64,000 nucleotides of DNA from an uncultured Phocaeicola sp. (GTDB lineage Bacteria; Bacteroidota; Bacteroidia; Bacteroidales; Bacteroidaceae): NCBI GenBank assembly GCA_944321015.1, contig CALUJS010000008.1, positions 1-64,000 on the forward strand, written 5' to 3'. Within the stretch, counting starts at the first letter, position 1; every line of letters begins with the position of its first letter. The notes beneath the pieces were generated by a model. It searched no databases and was not told the DNA's origin. It was given only the letters and a program-made list of their open reading frames with translations. The translations under genes and the position numbers were made by a program. Positions 1-8,496 of this stretch are shown piece after piece.

Positions 1-293
1 GCATCGATGGGCGAAGTGAGAGACAGGCCAAAGATGTAAGTGCCTTGGTTGAACACCACGGCAAACAGGGCTGCAAAGAACAGCAGCATCAAATCATGGG
101 GTTTCACTTCCTCGTGCTTGATAAACAGCGAAGCAATCCAGAAGCAGAGCGCGCCGCCCACCATGCGGAAGGTTGCAAGCGACAAAGCCGTTATCTCCGT
201 TGTCATGACAGCTTTGCCAATAGGAGCCATCAATCCCCACGCCACGCTGGCAAGCAACATGCAGAGGTGTCCCGTGTAATTCTTTTGTTTCAT
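1..293 (-). CDS. EamA/DMT-family permease (N-terminal part, cut by window edge)
   Basis: An open frame runs from the ATG at 293 off the left edge, giving 97 residues. The N-terminus KQKNYTGHLCMLLASVAWG is followed by PIGKAVMT and two further hydrophobic stretches (about residues 8-30, 35-55, 66-82). This pattern and the phrase SVAWG..P..K are typical of the first EamA repeat of drug/metabolite transporters in the inner membrane. The substrate cannot be told. It diverges from the etf operon, with about 260 bases between the two starts. An overlapping frame at 94-474 is a shadow. Confidence 0.8.
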   Translation of the reverse strand, partial: MKQKNYTGHLCMLLASVAWGLMAPIGKAVMTTEITALSLATFRMVGGALCFWIASLFIKHEEVKPHDLMLLFFAALFAVVFNQGTYIFGLSLTSPID

Positions 294-434
294 GTGTAAG
301 CCTTATGTTGGTTTTCGGCGGCAAAGTTCTATAAAAATCCGCAAATGGCCTTGACCGAAGAACCAATAAAGTCGATGTGAGAGCACTCCCGGCCGGGCTA
401 TTTTTGGCCAAGAGCAATATTTTTGAAAGGTTTC

Positions 435-466
435 TTTGGGCAACGTGTGGCAAATCGTTAAATTTG
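435..466 (+). promoter_or_regulatory. Bacteroidota-type promoter of the etf operon
   Basis: TTTG at 435-438 is followed after exactly 20 bases by TAAATTTG at 459-466, matching the -33/-7 consensus TTTG-N19-21-TAnnTTTG. Transcription would start near 473, leaving a leader of about 80 bases before etfB. Confidence 0.75.
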
Positions 467-552
467 CCACGCACTATGCGCGTGCCTGTGTCGACCCGTC
501 AGACACGCCTAACTGTCAAGTTATTAATTACTAATACCAAAAATAAATAAAC

Positions 553-1431
553 ATGAGTTTAAAAATCGTTGTATTGGCAAAACAAGTGCCCGACACACGC
601 AATGTCGGGAAAGATGCCATGACCGCAGAAGGCACCGTAAACCGCAGTGCCTTGCCTGCCATTTTTAACCCGGAAGATTTAAACGCCCTGGAGCAGGCAT
701 TGCGCCTGAAAGACCGGCACCCGGGTTCCACCGTGACCATCCTGACCATGGGGCCGGGACGTGCAGCTTCCATCATCCGCGAAGGCCTCTTCCGAGGAGC
801 CGACGGCGGCTATCTGCTGACTGACCGCGCCTTTGCCGGAGCCGACACGCTGGCCACATCCTATGCCCTGTCTATGGCTATCCGCAAAATCAAAGACTAT
901 GACATCATCATCGGCGGACGTCAGGCCATCGACGGCGACACGGCGCAAGTAGGCCCGCAAGTAGCCGAGAAACTGGGCCTCACCCAGATTACCTATGCCG
1001 AAGAAATCCTGAACGTTGACGAAGCCGCCCGCCGCATCACCGTGAAGCGACACATCGACGGCGGCGTGGAAACAGTGGAAGGCCCGCTGCCCATCGTTGT
1101 CACCGTAAACGGTTCGGCCGCACCATGTCGTCCGCGCAACGCCAAACTGGTGCAAAAATACAAATACGCGCTCACGCCGACAGAAAAAGCCCAAGAGGCT
1201 CCGGCTCATCCGGAACTGTATGACCAGCGCCCCTATCTGAACCTCGTGGAATGGAGCGTGGCCGATGTGGAAGCCGACCTGGCCCAATGTGGCTTGTCGG
1301 GCTCGCCCACTAAAGTGAAAACCATCCAAAACATCGTGTTCCAGGCCAAGGAAAGCAAAACGCTCAGCGGTTCGGATGCCGATGTCGAAGGATTAATCGT
1401 AGAACTGTTAGCTAACCACACAATCGGATAA
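553..1431 (+). CDS. etfB: Electron transfer flavoprotein subunit beta
   Basis: This 292-residue protein is the EtfB/FixA subunit, which binds AMP or FAD and passes electrons between acyl-CoA dehydrogenases and a quinone or other flavin partner in the cytoplasm. It starts MSLKIVVLAKQVPDTRN and carries the family segments NPEDLNALEQAL, GGRQAIDGDTAQVGPQVAE and GPLPIVVTV. Its stop overlaps the start of etfA by one base (TAATG), so the two are translationally coupled. An acyl-CoA dehydrogenase two genes downstream is the likely redox partner. Confidence 0.95.
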   Translation: MSLKIVVLAKQVPDTRNVGKDAMTAEGTVNRSALPAIFNPEDLNALEQALRLKDRHPGSTVTILTMGPGRAASIIREGLFRGADGGYLLTDRAFAGADTLATSYALSMAIRKIKDYDIIIGGRQAIDGDTAQVGPQVAEKLGLTQITYAEEILNVDEAARRITVKRHIDGGVETVEGPLPIVVTVNGSAAPCRPRNAKLVQKYKYALTPTEKAQEAPAHPELYDQRPYLNLVEWSVADVEADLAQCGLSGSPTKVKTIQNIVFQAKESKTLSGSDADVEGLIVELLANHTIG

Positions 1432-2456
1432 TGACTATGAACAACGTATTTGTATATTGCGAGCTTGAAGGCGCCACCGTGGCCGATGTAAGCTTGGAAC
1501 TCCTCACCAAAGGACGCAAACTGGCCAACCGGCTGGGATGCCAACTGGAAGCCATCGCAGCCGGCAGCGGCTTGGACGGCATCGAAAAACAGATCCTGCC
1601 TTACGGAGCCGACCGCGTGCACGTGTTCGACGCTCCGGGCCTGTTCCCCTATACCTCCCTTCCTCACACCTCTATTCTTGTCAATCTGTTCAAGGCTGAA
1701 AAGCCGCAAATCTGCTTGATGGGCGCCACCGTCATCGGCCGTGACCTCGGCCCGCGTGTGTCTTCTGCCTTGACCAGCGGTTTGACCGCCGACTGCACCT
1801 CGCTGGAAATCGGCGACCACGAAGACAAGAAAAGCGGTACCAAGTATGAGAACCTGCTTTACCAAATCCGTCCCGCATTCGGCGGCAACATCGTGGCTAC
1901 CATCATCAACCCCGAACACCGTCCGCAAATGGCTACCGTGCGCGAAGGCGTGATGAAGAAGGAAGTGCTCGACCCGAATTATCAGGGCGAAGTCATCCGT
2001 CACGACGTGGCCAAGTTCGTGCCCGAAACGGACTATGTGGTAAAAGTCATTGACCGCCATGTGGAAAAAGCCAAACACAACCTCAAAGGCTCGCCCATCG
2101 TAGTGGCCGGAGGCTACGGCATGGGTTCAAAGGAAGGCTTCGACCTGCTGTTCGACCTGGCCAAGGAGCTCCACGCCGAGGTAGGTGCCAGCCGTGCTGC
2201 CGTTGATGCGGGCTTCTGTGACCATGACCGCCAAATCGGACAGACGGGTGTCACTGTCCGCCCGAAACTCTACATAGCCTGCGGCATTAGCGGACAAATT
2301 CAGCACATCGCCGGCATGCAGGAAAGCGGCATCATCATCTCCATCAACAACGACCCGAATGCTCCCATCAACACCATTGCCGACTACGTCATCAACGGTT
2401 CAGTGGAAGAGGTTATTCCGAAGATGATAAAATACTACAAGCAAAACAGTAAGTAA
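1431..2456 (+). CDS. etfA: Electron transfer flavoprotein subunit alpha
   Basis: At 341 residues it has the usual EtfA length. The C-terminal FAD-binding domain (about residues 215-325) shows GGYGMGSKEGFDLL, GASRAAVDAGF, IGQTGVTVRPKLYIACGISG and QHIAGMQESG, all diagnostic. The N-terminal half is the alpha/beta domain that packs against EtfB. It forms a heterodimer with EtfB. The start ATG overlaps the etfB stop codon; a second in-frame ATG lies two codons later. Gene order etfB-etfA followed by an acyl-CoA dehydrogenase supports a role in acyl-CoA redox metabolism. Confidence 0.95.
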   Translation: MTMNNVFVYCELEGATVADVSLELLTKGRKLANRLGCQLEAIAAGSGLDGIEKQILPYGADRVHVFDAPGLFPYTSLPHTSILVNLFKAEKPQICLMGATVIGRDLGPRVSSALTSGLTADCTSLEIGDHEDKKSGTKYENLLYQIRPAFGGNIVATIINPEHRPQMATVREGVMKKEVLDPNYQGEVIRHDVAKFVPETDYVVKVIDRHVEKAKHNLKGSPIVVAGGYGMGSKEGFDLLFDLAKELHAEVGASRAAVDAGFCDHDRQIGQTGVTVRPKLYIACGISGQIQHIAGMQESGIIISINNDPNAPINTIADYVINGSVEEVIPKMIKYYKQNSK

Positions 2457-2487
2457 ACACATAAGGAATCAGGAATTACTAAGGACT

Positions 2488-3243
2488 ATGAAACGATTTG
2501 CATTGCTTTGCATATTGGCAGGATGCATCGGCACAGCCTGGGCTCAGGATACCATTTACGTGAAAGGCAACACGTGGTGTCCCAAAGAAAAGGCCACAGG
2601 ATATGTCATAGTCACCCGTGAAATGCCGTTATACAAAGTAGACACTTACACGTTGGAAGGCCGGCTCAAAGAGACCACTTACTACATCCGGTACACAGAG
2701 CAGCCCAACCGCCGCATGAAAGAAGGCACTTCCACCACATTCTATGAGAACGGCAATGTGGAGGAAGAAATTGTCTATACGGGCAACAGCCCTCAGTCAT
2801 TGAAAGTATTCTATCCTGATGGAAAAATCCGAAGGGAAGAGACATTCAATGAAGAAGGAAAGATGAAGAAAAGCTACATTTACGACGAGAAAGGGAATAG
2901 GACCAAAAACAAAAAGCCATACGAATGCATGGCGACTTTCCCCGGCGGAGATAAAGCACTGGCTGCTGCCATATCATCTGTCATGCGCTATCCCAAAGAA
3001 GCGCAGGATAAAAAGATAGAAGGGCGCGTCATCGTAAGTTTCATCATCGACACGGAAGGCCACATGACCCGGCCCAAAGTCGTTAACAAGCCCGACTCCA
3101 TTCTGGCAAAGGCTGCCCTGGAAGCATTCGACAAGCTCGCTCGGAAATACACATGGCATCCGGGCATTCAAAAAGGCAAAGAAGTACGTGTCCGCTTTAC
3201 CATGCCGTTCACTTTCCGTATTCCTCATAAGAAATCTAATTAA
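2488..3243 (+). CDS. MORN/YwqK-like repeat protein with TonB C-terminal domain
   Basis: The 251-residue protein begins with a signal peptide (MKRFALLCILAGCIGTAWAQ). The middle (about residues 55-130) has repeats of the type FYENGNVEEE and FYPDGKIRRE, as in MORN/YwqK proteins. The last 85 residues match the TonB C-terminal domain: YPKEAQDKKIEGRVIVSF and a closing PFTFRI. Without a visible N-terminal membrane anchor after the cleaved signal it is probably a periplasmic TonB-like protein and not a classical energiser. It lies 31 bases after etfA and 14 before the acyl-CoA dehydrogenase, an odd partner for this operon. Confidence 0.8.
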   Translation: MKRFALLCILAGCIGTAWAQDTIYVKGNTWCPKEKATGYVIVTREMPLYKVDTYTLEGRLKETTYYIRYTEQPNRRMKEGTSTTFYENGNVEEEIVYTGNSPQSLKVFYPDGKIRREETFNEEGKMKKSYIYDEKGNRTKNKKPYECMATFPGGDKALAAAISSVMRYPKEAQDKKIEGRVIVSFIIDTEGHMTRPKVVNKPDSILAKAALEAFDKLARKYTWHPGIQKGKEVRVRFTMPFTFRIPHKKSN

Positions 3244-3257
3244 TAACATCCGAAACA

Positions 3258-4967
3258 ATGGCAAACTTTTATACCGATACACCCGAACTGAAGCATCACC
3301 TGAATCACCCGTTGATGCGCCGCATCGTGGAGCTCAAAGAGCGAAACTATGCAGACAAAGACAAGTATGACTACGTCCCGATGGATTTTGAAGACGCGAT
3401 GGACAGCTATGACCGCGTGCTTGAAATCGTGGGCGAACTCTGTGGCGACATCATTGCGCCCAATGCTGAAGGCGTGGACCACGAAGGTCCCACCGTGGCT
3501 AAAGGTCGCGTGACTTATGCCAGCGGCACACAAGCCAATCTCGATGCCGCACGCAAGGCCGGACTGATGGGCATGGCCATGCCGCGCCGCTTTGGCGGAT
3601 TGAACTTCCCCATCGTGCCCTACATCATGGCAGCCGACATCGTGTCGCGTGCCGATGCAGGCTTTGAGAACCTCTGGGGATTGCAGGACTGCGCCGAGAC
3701 GCTTTATGAATTTGGCAACGAAGACCAGCATCAACGCTTCCTCACCCGTGTGTGCCAGGGTGAAACCATGTCAATGGACTTGACCGAGCCGGATGCCGGT
3801 TCCGACCTCCAGTCGGTCATGCTGAAAGCTACCTATGACGAGAAAGAAAACTGCTGGCGGTTGAACGGCGTGAAACGCTTCATCACCAACGGCGACTCGG
3901 ACATTCATCTCGTATTGGCCCGCTCGGAAGAAGGCACACACGACGGACGCGGACTGTCCATGTTCATCTATGACAAACGCGACGGAGGAGTAGACGTGCG
4001 CCGCATTGAGAATAAGATGGGCATCAAAGGCTCGCCCACCTGTGAACTGGTTTACAAGAATGCCAAGGCCGAACTTTGCGGCGACCGCAAGCTGGGTCTG
4101 ATTAAGTACGTCATGGCCCTGATGAACGGCGCCCGCTTGGGCATTGCCGCACAGAGTGTGGGCCTTTCGCAGGCAGCTTATAACGAAGCATTGGCTTATG
4201 CCCGCGACCGCAAACAGTTTGGCAAGGCCATCATCAATTTCCCCGCCGTATATGACATGCTGTCTGCCATGAAAGCCAAACTAGACGCTTCACGCGCATT
4301 GCTTTACGAAACAGCCCGCTTCGTCGATGTCTACAAAGCACTCGACGACATTGCACGCGAACGCAAGCTGACGCCCGAAGAACGTCAGGAACAGAAGAAA
4401 TACGCAAAACTGGCCGACAGCTTTACACCGTTGGCCAAGGGCATGGGCAGCGAATATGCCAACCAAAACACTTACGACTGTATCCAAATACACGGAGGTT
4501 CGGGCTTCATGAAGGATTATACTTGTGAGCGGCTCTACCGCGATGCACGTATCACCTCCATATACGAAGGTACTACCCAGCTGCAAACCGTTGCCGCCAT
4601 ACGCTATGTCACCACAGGAGCTTACTTGGCACAAATCCGTACCTACGAAGCCGCTGCATGTGCACCCGGATTGGAAAGTCTGAAAGTCCGTCTGAAGGAA
4701 ATGGCCGACAAGTTTGAAGCCGCCACAGCCCGTGTAAACGAACTGAAGGATCAAGAGTTCCAAGACTTCGTAGCCCGCCGTCTGGTAGAAATGGCTGCTT
4801 TCACCATCATGGGCCATCTGCTCGTGCAGGAAGCTACCACAGCTCCTGAGCTTTTCACCCGCTCGGCCAACGTCTACGTGCGCTACGCCGAGGCTGAAAT
4901 CGGCAAACACGCCGACTTTATTGCCAAATTCCGGCCTGAAGACTTGGAAAGCTATCGCAAACAATAA
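3258..4967 (+). CDS. Acyl-CoA dehydrogenase family protein
   Basis: At 569 residues this is a long acyl-CoA dehydrogenase with the standard three-part fold (N-terminal helical, middle beta, C-terminal helical) plus a C-terminal extension of about 120 residues. Recognisable segments are TEPDAGSDLQSV, the C-terminal QIHGGSGFMKDYTCERLYRD and IYEGTTQLQ, whose Glu is the usual catalytic base position. It should oxidise an acyl-CoA and hand electrons to the EtfBA encoded upstream. The actual acyl chain cannot be inferred. A strong terminator follows at 4986-5028. Confidence 0.93.
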   Translation: MANFYTDTPELKHHLNHPLMRRIVELKERNYADKDKYDYVPMDFEDAMDSYDRVLEIVGELCGDIIAPNAEGVDHEGPTVAKGRVTYASGTQANLDAARKAGLMGMAMPRRFGGLNFPIVPYIMAADIVSRADAGFENLWGLQDCAETLYEFGNEDQHQRFLTRVCQGETMSMDLTEPDAGSDLQSVMLKATYDEKENCWRLNGVKRFITNGDSDIHLVLARSEEGTHDGRGLSMFIYDKRDGGVDVRRIENKMGIKGSPTCELVYKNAKAELCGDRKLGLIKYVMALMNGARLGIAAQSVGLSQAAYNEALAYARDRKQFGKAIINFPAVYDMLSAMKAKLDASRALLYETARFVDVYKALDDIARERKLTPEERQEQKKYAKLADSFTPLAKGMGSEYANQNTYDCIQIHGGSGFMKDYTCERLYRDARITSIYEGTTQLQTVAAIRYVTTGAYLAQIRTYEAAACAPGLESLKVRLKEMADKFEAATARVNELKDQEFQDFVARRLVEMAAFTIMGHLLVQEATTAPELFTRSANVYVRYAEAEIGKHADFIAKFRPEDLESYRKQ

Positions 4968-4985
4968 CAGGTTGTCAATATAACC

Positions 4986-5028
4986 AATGAGGCTGTGTTC
5001 GGTTTTTATCTTTGAACACAGCCTCATT
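4986..5028 (+). terminator. Terminator of the etf / acyl-CoA dehydrogenase operon
   Basis: A perfect 15-bp inverted repeat (arms 4986-5000 and 5014-5028, 13-base loop) is followed by CTTTTTATA on the plus strand. It sits between convergent genes (acyl-CoA dehydrogenase and sodB). Confidence 0.85.
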
Positions 5029-5049
5029 CTTTTTATACCGGCAATACAT

Positions 5050-5631
5050 TCATAATCGTTGGGACACCACTTTCCAGTTCACAATATCCCACAGCTTCTT
5101 CACGTGCTCGGCACGTCGGTTACGATAGTCAATGTAATAAGCGTGCTCCCACACATCCATGCAAAGCAGAGGCTTGCAGTTGCGACGAAGCGGGTTGCCG
5201 GCATTGCTTTCTTGGGAAATTTCCAGTTTCCCTTCTGCATTGAGGGAAAGCCAGACCCATCCCGAACCGAAAAGGGTGATGGCAGCCTCTTCCATTCTTT
5301 GTTTTAGGTTATCCAGATTGCCAAAATCACGGCGAATCAGTTCGCTCAGCTTCTCATCGGGCATACCGCCTTGCCCCGGCATAGTAAACTGGAGGAAATA
5401 CAACACATGGTTGAGCACCTGACCCGCATTGTTGAAGATGCCGCCGTCGGGAGCCGTTCTTACAATCTCTTCAATGTCTTTTTGCGCATACGCCGTGTCT
5501 TTGCTCAGATTAGCTAGATTCGTTACATACGCCTGCAAATGTTTCCCGAAATGAAATTCAAGGGTTTCTGCACTGATGACAGGTTCCAATCCATGACTCG
5601 GATATGGAAGTTGGGGCATTTCGTTTCTCAT
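5050..5631 (-). CDS. sodB: Superoxide dismutase [Fe/Mn]
   Basis: The 193-residue protein converts superoxide to oxygen and peroxide in the cytoplasm. N-terminal LPYPSHGLEPVIS and FHFGKHLQAYV (metal ligand His about residue 27), NHVLYF (second His) and CMDVWEHAYYIDY (Asp and His ligands) are all present. The family in Bacteroides is cambialistic, using Fe or Mn; the sequence alone does not settle the metal here. A TAAATTTG -7 element lies at 5689-5696 on the minus strand, so it has its own promoter downstream of dnaA. Confidence 0.95.
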   Translation of the reverse strand: MRNEMPQLPYPSHGLEPVISAETLEFHFGKHLQAYVTNLANLSKDTAYAQKDIEEIVRTAPDGGIFNNAGQVLNHVLYFLQFTMPGQGGMPDEKLSELIRRDFGNLDNLKQRMEEAAITLFGSGWVWLSLNAEGKLEISQESNAGNPLRRNCKPLLCMDVWEHAYYIDYRNRRAEHVKKLWDIVNWKVVSQRL

Positions 5632-5688
5632 GATACAATGTTTTTAAGGTTTCACTATTGTTTTAGTTCGCAGAAGATTATTGTGTTA

Positions 5689-5696
5689 CAAATTTA
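5689..5696 (-). promoter_or_regulatory. -7 element of the sodB promoter
   Basis: TAAATTTG on the minus strand matches TAnnTTTG, about 58 bases upstream of the sodB ATG. The upstream -33 element is weak. Confidence 0.55.
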
Positions 5697-5739
5697 GATA
5701 TAAGTCATGATTTATGTGCGAATGAGGCAAGAAAAATTA

Positions 5740-5772
5740 AGACCATCCCTATCTTTATGATAGGAATGGTCT
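5740..5772 (-). terminator. Terminator downstream of dnaA
   Basis: A 14-bp stem with one mismatch and a 5-base loop; on the minus strand it is followed by TTAATTTTTC, a U-tract. It is the second of two consecutive hairpins after the dnaA stop. Confidence 0.7.
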
Positions 5773-5781
5773 CGATGAATT

Positions 5782-5822
5782 TCTGCGGGAGTGTTCAGAT
5801 GTCGCATGAACACTTCCGCAGA
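5782..5822 (-). other. Second long hairpin in the dnaA 3' region
   Basis: Arms 5782-5797 and 5807-5822 give a 16-bp stem with one G-U type position and a 9-base loop, starting 16 bases after the dnaA stop. It lacks a following U-tract, so it may stabilise the mRNA end and not terminate transcription itself. Confidence 0.6.
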
Positions 5823-5837
5823 CCGAAATCTGGTATG

Positions 5838-7232
5838 TTAGTTTCGTATAACGCTCTCGATGGCTTCCATTTCGGCACGGAAACTCTTGTCTACCTCAAG
5901 CTGCGTTTCGACGGTCTTGCATGAGTGGAGCACGGTAGAGTGATTGCGGTTGGCAATCAGTTTGCCGATTCTCACACAGGATGTGTCAGTGTATTTCTTG
6001 GCCAGATACATGGCCACTTGGCGTGCCACGGCCACGTTGTGCTTGCGTGAACGCGAGTGGAGGCTGTCCTTTTCGATTTCGTAGTGCTCGCACACGCGGG
6101 CTACGATGGTGTCGATGGTGATTTCCTTGCGTTCTACGCGGGCGACCTTTTTCACCACGCTCTCGGCCAAGTCGATGTCGATGTCGCGGTTGTTGTAGAC
6201 CGAGTAGGCCATGAGTGAGGTCACTACGCCTTCAAGGTCGCGCACGCTTTCGTTGACGTGCTCCGCGATGAAGTTTATTACCGGCTCGGGGAAGACCACT
6301 CCGTTGCGATGCATCTTGTCCTTGAGGATGTTCTTGCGCAGTTCCGTGTTGGGTCGCTCCAGCTCAGCCAGCAATCCCCACTTGAAGCGGGTGAGGAGAC
6401 GGTCTTCCATGCCCTCCAGCATTACGGGTGGACGGTCGGATGTGAGTATCAGCTGTTTGCCGTTCTGATGGAGGTGGTTGAAGATATGGAAGAAGGTGTT
6501 CTGCGTTTTTGTCCGGGCGGCGAACTCTTGTATGTCGTCGATGATCAGGACGTCGATGGTCTGGTAGAAGCGGATGAAGTCGGTCACTTTGTTGCGCAGT
6601 GTGGCGTCAACAAACTGCACCTGAAACTGGTTGGCCGACACGTACAATACGCGCTTTTGCGGGTAAAGTTCTTTCACGCGCGCTCCGATGGCATTGACCA
6701 GATGGGTCTTGCCTACGCCGGATGCTCCGTAGATGAACAGAGGGTTGAAGGCAGTCTTTGCCGGATGCAGGGCTACTTCCTCGGCTATCGTGCGGGGCAG
6801 TTTGTTACTGTCACCTTCGATGAAATTGTCAAAGCGATATTGTGGGAAGAGGCGCGGGTCGAGGCTTTGTGCCGCTTGGACAGGGGCCGCAAAGGGTGTG
6901 CCTGCACCGTCGGCCGGACGGCGAGGAGTCATCGGCCTGTTTTCCGATGGTATCTGGGTGGGGATGTGGTTGGTTTTGTCCGTCAGGACGCTGTACATCA
7001 ACTTGGCTCCTTCGCCTATCTCCTTGTGCAGGACAGAGCGGAGGAGGTCGACGTAGTGTTCCTCGATGAACTCATAGAAGAACTGGCTGGGAACTTCCAC
7101 GGTCAGCGTCTTGTTCTCATACTTCAGGGGTATGATTGGCTTGAACCACGTTTTATATGCAGGCTCGGACACATTGTCTTTGATGACTTGCAGACAACGG
7201 TCCCAGAGCTCCACATGATTTGTATCCATCAT
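5838..7232 (-). CDS. dnaA: Chromosomal replication initiator DnaA
   Basis: DnaA, 464 residues, binds DnaA boxes and opens the origin. Domain I is about residues 1-85 ([16 protein letters not shown]). The linker is about 85-130. The AAA+ domain has Walker [10 protein letters not shown] (169-177) and Walker B VLIIDDIQ. The DNA-binding domain ends with [18 protein letters not shown], the family signature. The first two codons are both ATG, so the start may be three bases later. No cluster of DnaA boxes was seen beside it, so the origin need not be here. Confidence 0.96.
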   Translation of the reverse strand: MMDTNHVELWDRCLQVIKDNVSEPAYKTWFKPIIPLKYENKTLTVEVPSQFFYEFIEEHYVDLLRSVLHKEIGEGAKLMYSVLTDKTNHIPTQIPSENRPMTPRRPADGAGTPFAAPVQAAQSLDPRLFPQYRFDNFIEGDSNKLPRTIAEEVALHPAKTAFNPLFIYGASGVGKTHLVNAIGARVKELYPQKRVLYVSANQFQVQFVDATLRNKVTDFIRFYQTIDVLIIDDIQEFAARTKTQNTFFHIFNHLHQNGKQLILTSDRPPVMLEGMEDRLLTRFKWGLLAELERPNTELRKNILKDKMHRNGVVFPEPVINFIAEHVNESVRDLEGVVTSLMAYSVYNNRDIDIDLAESVVKKVARVERKEITIDTIVARVCEHYEIEKDSLHSRSRKHNVAVARQVAMYLAKKYTDTSCVRIGKLIANRNHSTVLHSCKTVETQLEVDKSFRAEMEAIESVIRN

Positions 7233-7477
7233 AATAGCTCAATACATTTATTAACTTGTCAAAACTTCTACACTGCAAAATAGGGAATATAATTTAGAAA
7301 AAACAAATCGGCTTTTTCTTGTTTTTTACCGTCGAATAATAAGATGCTCTGAATGAGCCTGTTTTTCCGGGTGTGGGGCTGAAAGGCGACGGGAGCCATG
7401 TTGCAGGATTGAAAGGTTCTGTATTTGAGCGTGTTCTTATGTGGCGTGGTTAGCTTTGTTTTGCCGGATTGCCGTTC

Positions 7478-7517
7478 GGTGTAACACATTTGCAGTTGAT
7501 TACAAACGTGTTACACC
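7478..7517. repeat. Perfect 10-bp inverted repeat upstream of dnaA
   Basis: GGTGTAACAC (7478-7487) and GTGTTACACC (7508-7517) are perfect reverse complements separated by 20 bases, about two helical turns from each other. The 7233-7586 region between mlaD and dnaA holds no gene. The repeat could be an operator for a dimeric or tetrameric regulator of dnaA, or part of the mlaD 3' end. The function is not known. Confidence 0.6.
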
Positions 7518-7586
7518 ATCTTGTGTCGACCGGTTGTGCAGTCTGGTAATTTAGACAAAATCTATATAAAGCCTTGCGGCGGAGTT

Positions 7587-8480
7587 TTATTTGTCCTTCC
7601 GTCCGAACAGCGAGAAGTGAACATATCGCTTGGGATGTGCCTTGAGATCCTCGAGCAATGTCGCTGCTCCGCTGGTGGTGCGGTTGAGATTGTGATAGAG
7701 GGTTGTGTCGTTGAGCAGCAGGCCCAAGTTGTTGTCGCGGCTGTTCAGTTTGTCGGTCACGGTCGAGATGTTGGCCAGGGTGGCATCCACACGGCGCAAC
7801 ATGGCGTCGTAGTCCGTTTGAGCCAGATTGTCACTGATGGTCACGAAGTTGTCACTGATGTGGTTCAGCTTATCGGTGAGCCGGGGTATGTCGTTTTCCA
7901 TCAAGTTGTTTATCTGTGACGTGGTGACGGTCAGGTTGTCGGTTATCCGTTGGGCGTTGTGCAAGGTCTCGGTCAGTGCGGGGTCGGCCAGCAGCTTATT
8001 GAGCGACACCAGTATGGAATCCATTTTGGGCAGCATCTGCTGGATGACGGGAATCATCTTTTGTGCTTCTCCCATCAGGCCGTTATTGCCGTGTCCGGGG
8101 ATGGTGTCGCCCACTTCCACACGTTCGCGGGGATTGTTGGCCAGCAGAAGATTCATTTTGACTGTTCCCAGCATTTCGGTCACCAGTTCGGCCTCGCTGC
8201 CCTTGGGGATGCGTAATCCGTCTTCCACTTCTATCTCCACCGTCACGTTTCCCGGCCGCTCGTGGTCATAAGCGATGCTGCGCACTATACCTATATTATA
8301 TCCGTCGGCATAAACGGGACTGGAGACGGTCAGGCCGCCGATGTTGTCATAGGCCACGTAGTAATAATTGGTGGCTTTGAACATGTTGATGCCTTTGAGG
8401 AAATTGATGCCGAAGAACAGGATAACCACAGCCACGATGCCCACACAGGCTATTTTTACTTCTTTTGTCAGGTATTTCAT
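7587..8480 (-). CDS. MlaD/MCE-family lipid transport protein
   Basis: The 297-residue protein has one N-terminal membrane anchor (about residues 9-27) and then a single MCE domain: VYADGYNIGIVRSI, VTVEIEVEDGLRIPKGS, AELVTEMLGTVKMNLL. A long helical region follows (about 125-270). MCE proteins such as MlaD hold lipids in the periplasm while they move between the two membranes. Permease and ATPase partners are not adjacent. The gene follows the amidase by 16 bases and lies upstream of dnaA. Confidence 0.9.
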   Translation of the reverse strand: MKYLTKEVKIACVGIVAVVILFFGINFLKGINMFKATNYYYVAYDNIGGLTVSSPVYADGYNIGIVRSIAYDHERPGNVTVEIEVEDGLRIPKGSEAELVTEMLGTVKMNLLLANNPRERVEVGDTIPGHGNNGLMGEAQKMIPVIQQMLPKMDSILVSLNKLLADPALTETLHNAQRITDNLTVTTSQINNLMENDIPRLTDKLNHISDNFVTISDNLAQTDYDAMLRRVDATLANISTVTDKLNSRDNNLGLLLNDTTLYHNLNRTTSGAATLLEDLKAHPKRYVHFSLFGRKDK

Positions 8481-8496
8481 AATTGTCTGATTTTAC

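Noticed and set aside
94..474. 126-residue minus-strand frame
   Set aside because: It overlaps the EamA permease in another frame and crosses the etf promoter; no family resemblance.
7233..7586. Replication origin next to dnaA
   Set aside because: No cluster of DnaA boxes and no AT-rich unwinding region could be found by eye; GC skew was not computed.
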